Notes under the pieces: model-generated
Told to the model about the DNA's origin: nothing
Database searches by the model: none
What the model saw: the letters and a program-made list of their open reading frames with translations, nothing else
Assembly (NCBI GenBank): GCA_903840375.1
Contig: CAIMFR010000072.1
Coordinates: 1 to 43,347 of the forward strand
Length of the DNA: 43,347 bases
Reading direction: 5' to 3'
Source of the DNA: Candidatus Adlerbacteria bacterium
GTDB lineage: Bacteria; Patescibacteriota; Minisyncoccia; Phycocordibacterales; SBAW01
In this document: piece after piece, positions 32,225 through 40,992 of the stretch
How positions within the stretch are numbered: the first letter of the stretch is position 1
Layout of the letters: each line of letters begins with the position of its first letter
Translations under genes and position numbers: made by a program

Positions 32225-33475
32225 CTATTGTGCAGCATCGACCGGGGGTGTGCTAGACGAATCTGCAGGGGCGACAGGAGACACGTCGGTCGGCGCAGAT
32301 GGATCTGCGGGAGTGATCGCGTCTGTGGTCGGAGATGTATCTGTGGAAGTAGTAGCGGGAGAACTCGTGTCCGGCGGAGCCGTAGGAACCACAGAATCCG
32401 GCGTCGATGACGATGACGAAATATTGTCTGCCTGAGGAACAATCGGAGTCGTTGCAGGAGTGGAAGTATCAGCCGGGGTCTCGGGCACCGCGACTGTCGG
32501 CAAAACAGGTACGGCGATCGGTATCGTCGACGGGTCAATCGGCGGACCCTTTAGGGGGTCATAAACAATGACCGTGCGTTTAGCAACGGAAGTATTGCCA
32601 GCATGATCGACCGCAGTGTACGTTATGGTGAATTGCCCCGGTTTCGATGTATCAATGGAACCTGTTCCCTGTGTGCTGTAATTTACATCCCGAGTTATGT
32701 TGTCGGTCACAAATGCTCCAAGGTCCATATAGGTTGAACCGACCGGTATCTGTGCCGGATTCTTTCCGAGGATCTGTATCGTCGGTGCGATCGAGTCGCC
32801 GCCTTTGCCTGTTACGGTGGTCGCGACGCCGTCGCCGGCAATACCGCCGGAGGATGGCGATACGCCCGGCGTACCTGATACTCCTGTGGCACTGCCGCCG
32901 TCATCGGGCACTATCGTCGCAGGCTGCGCGACGACCGGAACATAACCCGGCAAGATACTTTCCTTCGAATCAAGGAACTTGCCGACAAGACCTCCGTATA
33001 CGGTCGCGACTACAGCCTGGCTCACACCGCTCTTCCGCTCAATATCCTGCACACGTTGCAGGTACGAGAGCTGCCAGTTCATGACATCCTTAAGCTGCCT
33101 TGTCACATAAAGACCAAGATCCTGCCCTGCAAGGACGTTCTTTGGCACGGTGATGCTATTTAGTTCGGCAACTTGCTGCCAAACATACTCTTTCAGATCA
33201 ATAGTGGTCAACTTATACGCAACGTAATAATTATCGTTATCTTCGGTTACTCCTGTTATTTGTATCTTAGGCGCGTATGTCGATAAGTCGACATTTACTA
33301 TGTATGAATTATCCACAGACTTTATCGTCTGTTGCGTAGACAAAACAGCGTTGGAAACATCAGCACGAACCTCGGGACTCGCGGCTAAAGCGCCGCTGCA
33401 GGACAAAAAAAGCAAAGCAACGCCTATCGAAACGGCGTTATTATATTTTATAAAGTCGAGAAATTTTCCTCCCAT
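32225..33475 (-). CDS. Secreted protein with Ig-like (DUF5011-type) domain and Pro/Thr/Ser tail
   Basis: The 416-residue protein starts with a signal peptide (VSIGVALLFLSCSGALAAS, cleavage near residue 31). A mixed region of about 170 residues follows, with a Gly-rich linker. A DUF5011/HYR-like beta domain (PTIQILGKNPAQIPVGSTYM to TVIVYDP, about 230-310) resembles Ig-fold surface modules. The last 100 residues are almost wholly Pro, Thr, Ser, Asp and Val, a likely stalk or glycosylation region, with no membrane anchor or sorting motif at the end. The ligase-like gene follows directly, so it may be a glycan acceptor; this is inference. Confidence 0.75.
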   Translation of the reverse strand: MGGKFLDFIKYNNAVSIGVALLFLSCSGALAASPEVRADVSNAVLSTQQTIKSVDNSYIVNVDLSTYAPKIQITGVTEDNDNYYVAYKLTTIDLKEYVWQQVAELNSITVPKNVLAGQDLGLYVTRQLKDVMNWQLSYLQRVQDIERKSGVSQAVVATVYGGLVGKFLDSKESILPGYVPVVAQPATIVPDDGGSATGVSGTPGVSPSSGGIAGDGVATTVTGKGGDSIAPTIQILGKNPAQIPVGSTYMDLGAFVTDNITRDVNYSTQGTGSIDTSKPGQFTITYTAVDHAGNTSVAKRTVIVYDPLKGPPIDPSTIPIAVPVLPTVAVPETPADTSTPATTPIVPQADNISSSSSTPDSVVPTAPPDTSSPATTSTDTSPTTDAITPADPSAPTDVSPVAPADSSSTPPVDAAQ

Positions 33476-33482
33476 ACCTCAA

Positions 33483-33488
33483 AATATA
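33483..33488 (-). promoter_or_regulatory. Possible -10 of the secreted Ig-like protein gene
   Basis: Minus-strand TATATT, 7 bases before the ATG at 33475; an overlapping TGG-TATTAT (33486-33491, 10 bases from the ATG) is an alternative. GAGGT is also present before the ATG. Confidence 0.4.
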
Positions 33489-33507
33489 ATACCACGCTTT
33501 TTCTACA

Positions 33508-34332
33508 CTATTGCGCGCGTGGCCATGTCGGATGCCAAAATTCCCCGCCCTGATACTGTCTGTACAGATCATCCCCGAGCACCTTTGCCGCATCCTGCGA
33601 TATCTTGCCGAGCACCGGACGGATCTTGTGCATGCCGGGCATGTTATACGCTGACATATCATCTTCCTGCACCGTATTAGTGATGCCGGTAAAATTATGC
33701 GCAAATGTCGGCATATCGAAAAATGAATACACGCGTGCAAGCTCTCGCGCAGGGTCATTCACAAGGTCGTCATACTCCACAAAAAGAATATTCTGTGGAT
33801 AGCGTATAAAGCCGTCGTGCAACACCGACCACGACTGAAAGACATGTCCGTCCTTACTCATCAGCAACCTACAGCGATTGCTATCGTTCAGCGGCTCACC
33901 AAGTGAAATGAGGCTTTGGTCGATAAAAGAGACGGTATCCGGATTCTTCCGAACCAACGCGATGAATGATGCGAGAATGTCTGCGATCGACCGAACCGTG
34001 CACACCAGCTTTGGCATCTCGCCGAGCGCCAGTGTGAGCCTATCCTGATTGACGGGGTTCGGCCACGCGCGGTTTTTATCAAAAATAAAAGGCTTGTCGA
34101 TGTGTGCGTAAAATCCTTCAACAATGCCGCGCAAAACGGACTCTATTTGCCCGGGGACTGCATACGCCTTCACATGTTCTGCTGTGTCCCACATCTCCTT
34201 CGTACCATGCACCAGTCCGACAAGCGGAGACGAAGGTGATGCGTAGATGTCCGGGTTCTGGGAAAGAATAGACGCGAGAACAGTGGAGCCGGTACGCGGC
34301 AAACCTGAAAGAAAGTAAAAATGTTTTTTCAT
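33508..34332 (-). CDS. PAPS-dependent sulfotransferase
   Basis: The 274-residue protein starts MKKHFYFLSGLPRTGSTVLA. GLPRTGST (10-17) is the 5'-phosphosulfate loop, and LVCTVRSIADILASFIA is the 3'-phosphate-binding motif with Arg and Ser; FVEYDDLVNDPARELARVYSF is typical of sulfotransferase family 1/3. It should move sulfate from PAPS to a hydroxyl on a sugar, lipid or protein. The start at 34332 overlaps the stop of the three-domain glycosyltransferase as ATGA, so translation is probably coupled and the acceptor is plausibly that enzyme's product. PAPS can come from the synthetase at 6824-8443. Confidence 0.88.
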   Translation of the reverse strand: MKKHFYFLSGLPRTGSTVLASILSQNPDIYASPSSPLVGLVHGTKEMWDTAEHVKAYAVPGQIESVLRGIVEGFYAHIDKPFIFDKNRAWPNPVNQDRLTLALGEMPKLVCTVRSIADILASFIALVRKNPDTVSFIDQSLISLGEPLNDSNRCRLLMSKDGHVFQSWSVLHDGFIRYPQNILFVEYDDLVNDPARELARVYSFFDMPTFAHNFTGITNTVQEDDMSAYNMPGMHKIRPVLGKISQDAAKVLGDDLYRQYQGGEFWHPTWPRAQ

Positions 34333-36821
34333 AAGTGGAATACAGTCTTCCAAAATTGTTCCGGACCATATTTCTCTGAAGCTGCCTTGTGGCCGGCGGA
34401 GGCGATGACCGCGCGCTCGTCTTCATGTGCGAGATAATATCGCACCTTCTCCAATAGATCATCTACTGTGGCGAACGAAACATATTCTTTGCCGTCCACG
34501 AATAGCCGCGACGTTTCCGGATTCGATTGTTCGAGAAGCATCGCACCGCACAACATCGTCTCGAACACGCGGCCTTTGAGCTGATGCGTCTCGTGAGATG
34601 AGCGAGAAAAATTGAGCACGATCTTGGACCGGCACAAGACATCGACATATCGCTCGATCGACACGCGTGTGTCCGGTGTATTTCCGCCCAGTATCTCGAC
34701 AGGGACACCTGCATTGCGAAGCGCGTCCAACATGACGCGACGGTCTCGATGTGCACCCTCTATCGTTCCCGCAAAAGATACACCGATGTTGCGAACACTT
34801 CCGACATCACGGAAAAGGCGCGTGTCACACGGAAACCACAAGCTATGGATGCGCGAAGCGACCGACTCGTCATAGCCGTTGATCGCGCTGCAGTGTGCAC
34901 GATATTCGCCGTCATTTCTATCCTGCAACACAACATGCGCACCGGCGGACAGCACACTATCAATAGACGGAAACCACATCGGATCTGTATCGGAAAATTG
35001 CGCAACCACCGGAATTCCAAGCGTCTGAATGATAGATGCGATGACCATGCGTTCCTGCTCGCGCAATCCGTGGTATGCGTAAAGCGCAATAAAATTAGGC
35101 CGTGTCTGCGCACAATAATCAAAAAGCCCCGCAATACCGCCGCGATACTTGTGTACGGTCGCAAGACCGGTCGATTCCAGAGAACCCCATGCGTAATGCT
35201 CGATCACATATTCCTCCGGTACTACACTCACAAAAAGTACGGACGGCCGTGACGTATTCGCCTGCCTCACTACATGCGGTTCTGCATTTGCATCCCACAA
35301 TGCTTGCCAATCTTCATACTGTGGAGGCGTGTCTTGCATGTGGAATGCCAGTGACGGGATCGGAGTAAAGAGTATCACACCTCCTTGTGTCCATATGCGA
35401 TTGATCGTCGTTTCCTCCGTCACGGTCGGGTCAATACCATAACGAGTTAGCGCATCGAAATTGCTGCGAAATTTTCTGAAAGTCGTAGCGTGGACGAGTA
35501 ATGTTCCGGTCGTATGAACATTGGTGCGCCATGGACGTTTTACGCCTGGCACTATTCTGCACTGGTCCATACGCACATAATTGTTCGGATCGTCACAAGG
35601 AGCTACTCCTACTTCAAGTTCGCCCAACTTTGCTCTAAATGCAAAATATGATGATAACATGCCGAAAATTGCTTCCGGATAATGCAGATAATCATCCTCT
35701 ACAAAATAGATAAGATTTTTACACCGATCAGCTTTGCGATATGCCGCCGCAAGCGATGCGCCGTTTCCGGTACTCTCCAAGGCTTCGATCTCTACAGGAT
35801 GCTTTAGTGCCTCTGTTATCTCTCGCATTTTGGAAAGCAGCTCCGGCGACGAATGATCGTCGATGATGTGCAGGGCCAGCGGTTCGGTGCAACGATTCAT
35901 ACTCGCAACGAGTGAACTTATACAGCGCGTGGTAATTTCTCGTTTCGATACAGTAACGAACCTCTTTCCGGCATGCACTGAATGCACTCTATCGCATGTG
36001 CGCAAAATAATATCTAGAACCACCGGCGGCTGCGGTGTCTGCCACCATGCGGGACTTTCTTCGACATCAGAGTAGAGCGGCGGCGGTACTTCGCCGTACT
36101 TCGCATACCATGCAACATCGAATTCTAATGCTTGCTTTTCATCATTCCACCGATACGAACTGGAGCCCATGCGCACATTCTGATATTGTGCTTTCTTTTT
36201 TCCGGAACTGTTCAGCCACGTAAGATGTTTTATGTAAGCTACATCTTCAGGAATATCTAGATGGTTAGAACTTCTTGTCGTGTGCCCGTCGAGATATTGC
36301 AATTCATTGTCCCAACTGAATTTTTCTATCCCGCCATATCGATCGGTCCAAAAAATGCGCGGCGGTCGAAAGCCCTTGATCCAATGCTTGCCGTCGAAAA
36401 TATAATTCTTGAAATGTATCCGGTAGAGATCCGGTAGAGGATTCGCCAATACAAAGTCAATTATTTTTTTTATAGAATCGACTGTATAAAACTCGTCGCC
36501 GTCGAGGATCCAAATGCAATCTACACCTGCCGCCAGTAGTGCTTGCAGGACAGCCGTCCGCGCTTCCTGCTCCTGCATCGGAACATCTGACGCCTTATAC
36601 CAATCAAAAACATCTTTATTCTCCGCGAGGCTATTCCTCGTCTCATCGTCGTCATTTTTATAGCCAAGCGTTGCATACTCGGCAAACTGGCAATTCATCG
36701 CGGCAATATACACCTCGTGTCCCAACTCCGGCGCGATCTTCTTAAACTCGCGCCACGGTGCCAATACATCCGGCAAAGTCTCCGCGCAACCATAGAATAA
36801 CCCTACGATGCCTATCTTCAT
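34329..36821 (-). CDS. Three-domain glycosyltransferase
   Basis: The 830-residue protein appears to join three transferases. Domain 1 (1-260) is GT2-like, with ILDGDEF (DGD at 107-109) as sugar-nucleotide site. Domain 2 (268-520) is the paralogous family seen at 4096 and 40204: DIILRTCDR, HIIDDHSS, YFVEDDYLHYP (EDD at 375-377), TPIPSLAFH. Domain 3 (526-830) is GT4-like, CgeB type, with FAGTIEGAHRDRRVMLDALR and KGRVFETMLCGAMLLEQSNP followed by an acceptor-side helix. No membrane segment is seen. A single chain could add three sugars in order. The gene has TATACT 7 bases upstream and is translationally coupled to the sulfotransferase. Confidence 0.85.
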   Translation of the reverse strand: MKIGIVGLFYGCAETLPDVLAPWREFKKIAPELGHEVYIAAMNCQFAEYATLGYKNDDDETRNSLAENKDVFDWYKASDVPMQEQEARTAVLQALLAAGVDCIWILDGDEFYTVDSIKKIIDFVLANPLPDLYRIHFKNYIFDGKHWIKGFRPPRIFWTDRYGGIEKFSWDNELQYLDGHTTRSSNHLDIPEDVAYIKHLTWLNSSGKKKAQYQNVRMGSSSYRWNDEKQALEFDVAWYAKYGEVPPPLYSDVEESPAWWQTPQPPVVLDIILRTCDRVHSVHAGKRFVTVSKREITTRCISSLVASMNRCTEPLALHIIDDHSSPELLSKMREITEALKHPVEIEALESTGNGASLAAAYRKADRCKNLIYFVEDDYLHYPEAIFGMLSSYFAFRAKLGELEVGVAPCDDPNNYVRMDQCRIVPGVKRPWRTNVHTTGTLLVHATTFRKFRSNFDALTRYGIDPTVTEETTINRIWTQGGVILFTPIPSLAFHMQDTPPQYEDWQALWDANAEPHVVRQANTSRPSVLFVSVVPEEYVIEHYAWGSLESTGLATVHKYRGGIAGLFDYCAQTRPNFIALYAYHGLREQERMVIASIIQTLGIPVVAQFSDTDPMWFPSIDSVLSAGAHVVLQDRNDGEYRAHCSAINGYDESVASRIHSLWFPCDTRLFRDVGSVRNIGVSFAGTIEGAHRDRRVMLDALRNAGVPVEILGGNTPDTRVSIERYVDVLCRSKIVLNFSRSSHETHQLKGRVFETMLCGAMLLEQSNPETSRLFVDGKEYVSFATVDDLLEKVRYYLAHEDERAVIASAGHKAASEKYGPEQFWKTVFHL

Positions 36822-36828
36822 GTTCGCC

Positions 36829-36834
36829 AGTATA
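36829..36834 (-). promoter_or_regulatory. -10 of the three-domain glycosyltransferase (leaderless type)
   Basis: Minus-strand TATACT, 7 bases before the ATG at 36821, in the 28-base gap after the preceding gene. Confidence 0.55.
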
Positions 36835-36849
36835 CCGCATCGCGGCTAA

Positions 36850-37707
36850 TTATAGATATTTTTCAGTAAAATAGTTCGTCCACTCAGGAATTCTGTCGTA
36901 CTGGTGGACGATGGCAAAGGGTTTACCGTCTGCATTACGCACGGTAGAACCGTCGAATGTGGGCCGTGATTCCAACAGGTATGGCTCGTAGGTATCGCAC
37001 ATATCTGGCTGCGATGTGACCTGTGCATTAAGTACCCAGGCATCGGCCAATGTCTGGTGCAACGTGACCGACCACCACGGCTCGATCGACATCAAGATAA
37101 TATAGGCCGCCTGATCTGCGCCGAAATAGGGAACTCGCACACACATCTCGAAGACCATAAGACACATATCACGCACGTAGTCCGCATATCCGGCTATCAC
37201 ACCGCCGCATTGCACCTCCTTATGTTTAACGATGTTGTAAAAATAATCGCCGAAATTTTTGCGTACTTCATTCGCATTCCACTCTTCATGCTCGACAAGG
37301 ATACGCTCGCCTGCCGCAACCAATTTTTTACCTGACGGAATAAGATTCTTTTCCAACCATGGAATCGGGTTTTGTTGGAACACCAGATCGCTCACGTCAG
37401 CGAACACGACGAACCGGTATTTCCCTTCCTGCTTTTGCAAAAAATCGAACACATGCAGAAAACGCTCGATCACCTTCGGCGAGTTCGGCCCGGTGCGCAT
37501 AGGAACGACCATGACGCCCTCGCCGCGTATCTGTTCCAGCAGAGCTGTTTCGGCATCAAGCGCTATCAGACAAATGTCGCCGGTGAATCCCGTCTGCTTG
37601 ATAGACCGTATCCACGGTTTGAGCACCGGCAGGTCGTAGCCGAAAAACACACCTATCACAAGATCTTTTTTATCAGAAGGTGAGTGTGGTGGCATGGATG
37701 TTAGCAT
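36850..37707 (-). CDS. Nucleotide-sugar transferase-like protein
   Basis: The 285-residue protein (if started at MLTSMPPHS) has the look of a GT-A glycosyltransferase: LVIGVFFGYDLPVLKPWIRS, a segment YRFVVFADVSDLVFQQNP with DVSD as probable DXD metal site near residue 104, and QCGGVIAGYADYV plus ADQAAYIILM in the acceptor half. Similar proteins add single sugars in surface glycans. The start is uncertain: 37734 would overlap the upstream gene, while 37707 and 37695 (MPPHSPSDKK) are both possible; TATATG sits 9 bases before the latter. No transmembrane helix is seen. Donor and product are unknown. Confidence 0.7.
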   Translation of the reverse strand: MLTSMPPHSPSDKKDLVIGVFFGYDLPVLKPWIRSIKQTGFTGDICLIALDAETALLEQIRGEGVMVVPMRTGPNSPKVIERFLHVFDFLQKQEGKYRFVVFADVSDLVFQQNPIPWLEKNLIPSGKKLVAAGERILVEHEEWNANEVRKNFGDYFYNIVKHKEVQCGGVIAGYADYVRDMCLMVFEMCVRVPYFGADQAAYIILMSIEPWWSVTLHQTLADAWVLNAQVTSQPDMCDTYEPYLLESRPTFDGSTVRNADGKPFAIVHQYDRIPEWTNYFTEKYL

Positions 37708-37720
37708 ATATAGTAGTGTC

Positions 37721-39016
37721 TCACCGGCGAACACACCAGCGCTCGCCTGCCGACAAACCGTCTTTGATCGAGTCGGCTATGCCTTGGAACTTCCAGCGGG
37801 CATACCTGCCGACCGGATAAATATTTTTCGCTTCCAAAGCCGCGATCGCCTTTTCTCGCCAATGCGAGTCGGGGTAAGACCACGTGTAAGCAACATCTAT
37901 CCAGGTAGCATCCACAACTTCCGTCTCCTTTATCCAGCCCCATTGTGTTAATTCTTCAACAACGGAACACGAAATTTTCTCGATCTCTTCCGCGTCAGGA
38001 CAAGCACCTCCGACATATGCCTTTTCTACATAGATACCAACCCTGTCACCTCGTGATGAAAGCGGTAAAAATGAGGCGTCTACATTGCTATAGAATCCTA
38101 CGCGATGAAAACCGGCGCGCGAATGCGGAATATATACCCAATGTTCTTTCGGACAAAATTCGCCGGAGACAGCTCCAATATTTATCACCAGAACAGAAGT
38201 GTGCGGGTCAGGCCGCTCATCAACATTCACCTGTGCGATCCGCAAAGTCTCGTGCAGCGGCAGCGTAGAAATGATATTGTCGTATCGGATGCTTGAGTTG
38301 CTTGAGTCGGAAAAAATAACCTCATGTTTCTTTGTGTCGATCGACTCAACTCGCTTACCGTATCGCACATCACATGCATCGGCCAACTCTCGGACAAGCG
38401 CGTCTAATCCGCGTTCGGGATATAAAAAGCTTGTGTTATATCCGACATTTGCCTTTTGTGAAGAATTACGCGGCGTCTTATATGAGTCCTGCGGCGCGAT
38501 CTTTGTGTAAAGTCCCGCAGTATACAGGTCATGGAACGGGTGGAAAAATGTCTCACAAAGAGTCTTGCCGAAACTTTCTTCAAGCCACTCCGACATTGTG
38601 CCAACTTCCCTTTTGTCACTTTCTTTTTTTAACATTTCTTCAGCGACAGACGCGCGTTCCATGTCCGATAAATGAGAAACATGATTTTGCAGCGGATATG
38701 GCACGAGCAGTTTTCTTTCGTGGAAAAATATCCCGGATCTTCGTCCATGCGAGTTGCACGCTGCCAATCGCTGAATCAATTCTTGAATTGAAGAATCGCC
38801 GCCGAATATCCAATGACCTCCGCCGATCTCAAAACGGTACGCTTCATGATCTTCGGGTGTGTGCGTGAGTCGCTCCTTCGCACCACGCCGCATGTAGTAT
38901 GAAGAACAAATGCCTCCGGCATCTTTTCTAGCTTCATAGACGGGAGCGCCGGAAGCATACCCGGCGGAAAGACCGGTTATGCCTGCACCAAGGATCACTG
39001 TCTCGCTTTTTTGCAT
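37721..39016 (-). CDS. FAD-dependent UDP-galactopyranose-mutase/amine-oxidase-like protein
   Basis: The 431-residue protein has an N-terminal dinucleotide fold (VILGAGITGLSAGY, EARKDAGGICSS) and a second FAD contact near the end (NIYPVGRYARWKFQGIADSI). Between them, FEIGGGHWIFGGD and the region around FHPFHDLYTAGLYTKIAP recall UDP-galactopyranose mutases and protoporphyrinogen-oxidase-like enzymes. In a glycosyltransferase cluster, conversion of a UDP-pyranose to a furanose is a reasonable guess, but other redox work on a sugar is possible. I chose MQKSETVILGAG at 39016 because the Rossmann motif starts there; it lies 5 bases after the DUF3431 gene. Confidence 0.8.
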   Translation of the reverse strand: MQKSETVILGAGITGLSAGYASGAPVYEARKDAGGICSSYYMRRGAKERLTHTPEDHEAYRFEIGGGHWIFGGDSSIQELIQRLAACNSHGRRSGIFFHERKLLVPYPLQNHVSHLSDMERASVAEEMLKKESDKREVGTMSEWLEESFGKTLCETFFHPFHDLYTAGLYTKIAPQDSYKTPRNSSQKANVGYNTSFLYPERGLDALVRELADACDVRYGKRVESIDTKKHEVIFSDSSNSSIRYDNIISTLPLHETLRIAQVNVDERPDPHTSVLVINIGAVSGEFCPKEHWVYIPHSRAGFHRVGFYSNVDASFLPLSSRGDRVGIYVEKAYVGGACPDAEEIEKISCSVVEELTQWGWIKETEVVDATWIDVAYTWSYPDSHWREKAIAALEAKNIYPVGRYARWKFQGIADSIKDGLSAGERWCVRR

Positions 39017-39021
39017 AATTA

Positions 39022-40200
39022 TTATTTTTTGTCCGAGACAGCAGGGAAGAATATCGGCACATTTCTTCCGTTCAACAAACGTTGTGCATCTACATTTACC
39101 ACGCCATTTTCCAAAAATGCAGTCCAATGTTTCCTCAATACTTGGTGATGCGTTATGAAAGAAGAACTACCCGCATCACCTTCTTTCCATTCCCTATTCG
39201 GGTTTTTAAATTCTCTTGCCAACTTCCCGTATCTACTTGTATACGGCGCATCGTGTGCGTTCGGCATTAAACTCAGGACCACCTCACGGCCGTTGTTTAT
39301 AGTAAATTTCGAATAATAATATGTCTCAAACAATTCTAGGAACAGATCTTTGTCTATCGACACTTCATCACCACGTATAAAACAAACAAGATCTCTCCCA
39401 CTTTTTAAGACATACTGCAGCGCATCGGATATCGTGTTTACCAAAGTTACTTTGCAGCGACCAAGCCATGACATCTCACCGGTATCGCATTTAGTATCGC
39501 CAACAACGACAACGTTAAATACAATGTCCGACCGGTGCGACAAAACAAAAGATATGGCTTGAGAAACCGCATGCATCTGCGACCCGGACGTCCACACAAT
39601 ATCAAACTGATACATATTACTCACATCATTTGCCCCGAACACATATGGCCAGAGACGCTCCATCACATAGCCTTCGAGCGGATTGACCGAATAATTAACT
39701 TTCGTTATGAGTTCCTGATACTGAGACTTCGGACGCCTCAGTATCATCTCGCGCGGTACTATGTATTGCGCGCCGGTCGAATAACTCAAAGACTCCATGT
39801 CGCGAAGGCCGATCAAACTCCCCAAACTAAGCAGGTATTCTTTGAATCCGGGCCAGTTATATTCCGCATCCAGCGTTTCCCTTTTCCAACATTCGGAAAG
39901 CGGAACGACAACATTGGAGTCAGCGTGATCGGACAAAATAGTGAACAGGTCATAACAATGGTCTATCGGATACCCCTGCAAAAGTACAAGATAATCCGGC
40001 AACGAATCATAATTTTCTATAATGTGATGCAAGTATGTCTCGGATTCTCTCCCGAAATTTGGCCTGCGTATGACCGGAAGATCCATCTCAAGACCCGTCG
40101 CACTTGCGCCTTTGTTGTACACAACAACGGGCATCTTTATATTGCGTACCCAATTGATATCCTCTTCGAATCTCGAGATTACAACTTGATATGTGGACAT
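39022..40200 (-). CDS. DUF3431-type protein, putative glycan enzyme
   Basis: The first half of this 392-residue protein matches DUF3431 proteins: VVISRFEEDINWV, VVVYNKG, PNFGRESETYLHHIIENYDSLPDYLVLLQGYPIDH. The second half (about 220-392) has FNVVVVGDTKC, VCFIRGDEVSIDKDLFLE and acidic motifs reminiscent of GT-A sugar-nucleotide sites. DUF3431 proteins often occur in polysaccharide clusters; their reaction is not established. The gene lies between two transferases, 3 bases after the GT gene, with TATAAA 6 bases before the ATG overlapping its neighbour's stop. Confidence 0.75.
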   Translation of the reverse strand: MSTYQVVISRFEEDINWVRNIKMPVVVYNKGASATGLEMDLPVIRRPNFGRESETYLHHIIENYDSLPDYLVLLQGYPIDHCYDLFTILSDHADSNVVVPLSECWKRETLDAEYNWPGFKEYLLSLGSLIGLRDMESLSYSTGAQYIVPREMILRRPKSQYQELITKVNYSVNPLEGYVMERLWPYVFGANDVSNMYQFDIVWTSGSQMHAVSQAISFVLSHRSDIVFNVVVVGDTKCDTGEMSWLGRCKVTLVNTISDALQYVLKSGRDLVCFIRGDEVSIDKDLFLELFETYYYSKFTINNGREVVLSLMPNAHDAPYTSRYGKLAREFKNPNREWKEGDAGSSSFITHHQVLRKHWTAFLENGVVNVDAQRLLNGRNVPIFFPAVSDKK

Positions 40201-40203
40201 AAA

Positions 40204-40977
40204 TTATTTATACATCTTCCACAATGGCTTCCAATCTTCATAGACTGGCGGCGTATCTTCCATGTGGAATGCAAGTGCAGGTATCGGAGTGAACAAAGTC
40301 ACGCCACGCTTCCATATTTGATTGATCGTAGACGCCTCCGTCACTGACGGATCGATTCCATAACGGCTCAAGGCGTCAAATGTGCTTCTAAATGTTGCAA
40401 GCGTCTTTGGCGTTATGAGCACCGTTGCGGTTGTCTTCGTGTGAGTTCTCCATGGGCGCCCCTGTCCTGGCACAATGCGACATACATCGGCGCCTTCATA
40501 GTAGTTCCACGGGCTGTCGTATGGCGCGATAGCTACTTCAGCGCTGCCAAGTTTAGCTGAAAAAAATCGATACGCGGCAAGCATTTCCGGCAATGCTCCC
40601 GGATAGTGCAGATAATCATCTTCTACAAAATAGATCAGATTTTTATACTGATCGGCCATGCGATACGATTCCGCAAGTGATGCAGGATTACCAGTTTCTC
40701 GCAGTGGCACGATCTCAGCCGGATGAAATGAACGTGCAATGCTGTCGCGAATAAGCGCCAGAGTCTCAGCCGATGAATGATCATCGAGAATGCGGAGTAC
40801 AAGCGACTCGGGACACAGGTTCATACTCGCTATCAACGAACGGAGACAGCGCGCGATCAATTCCCTCTTTGGCACTTTTATAAACCGCTCGCGGTTGTGT
40901 ACGGAGGAGTGGTCGCAAGTACGGAGGATTATATTGAGAGCGGGCGGCACCACCTGTTCTGAACTCGCTTTATCCAT
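40204..40977 (-). CDS. Glycosyltransferase-like protein (GT-A fold), second paralogue
   Basis: The 257-residue protein shares motif order with 4096-4860 and with the middle domain of 34329-36821: NIILRTCDHSS, REL-ARCLRSLIASMNLCPES, LRILDDHSS, YFVEDDYLHYPG (EDD at 119-121), RPWRT, IDPSVTEASTIN and TPIPALAFH. It is clearly closer to the fused domain than to the 4096 gene (YGIDPSVTE, APYDSPWNYY). A cytoplasmic sugar transferase is likely. It starts 15 bases after the TPR-GT stop and ends 3 bases before the DUF3431 gene. Confidence 0.8.
   Translation of the reverse strand: MDKASSEQVVPPALNIILRTCDHSSVHNRERFIKVPKRELIARCLRSLIASMNLCPESLVLRILDDHSSAETLALIRDSIARSFHPAEIVPLRETGNPASLAESYRMADQYKNLIYFVEDDYLHYPGALPEMLAAYRFFSAKLGSAEVAIAPYDSPWNYYEGADVCRIVPGQGRPWRTHTKTTATVLITPKTLATFRSTFDALSRYGIDPSVTEASTINQIWKRGVTLFTPIPALAFHMEDTPPVYEDWKPLWKMYK
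40207..40212 (-). promoter_or_regulatory. Possible internal -10 before the DUF3431 gene
   Basis: Minus-strand TATAAA preceded by TG, 6 bases before the ATG at 40200, overlapping the stop codon of the upstream gene. Confidence 0.35.
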
Positions 40978-40992
40978 GTATATGTTCGTATT

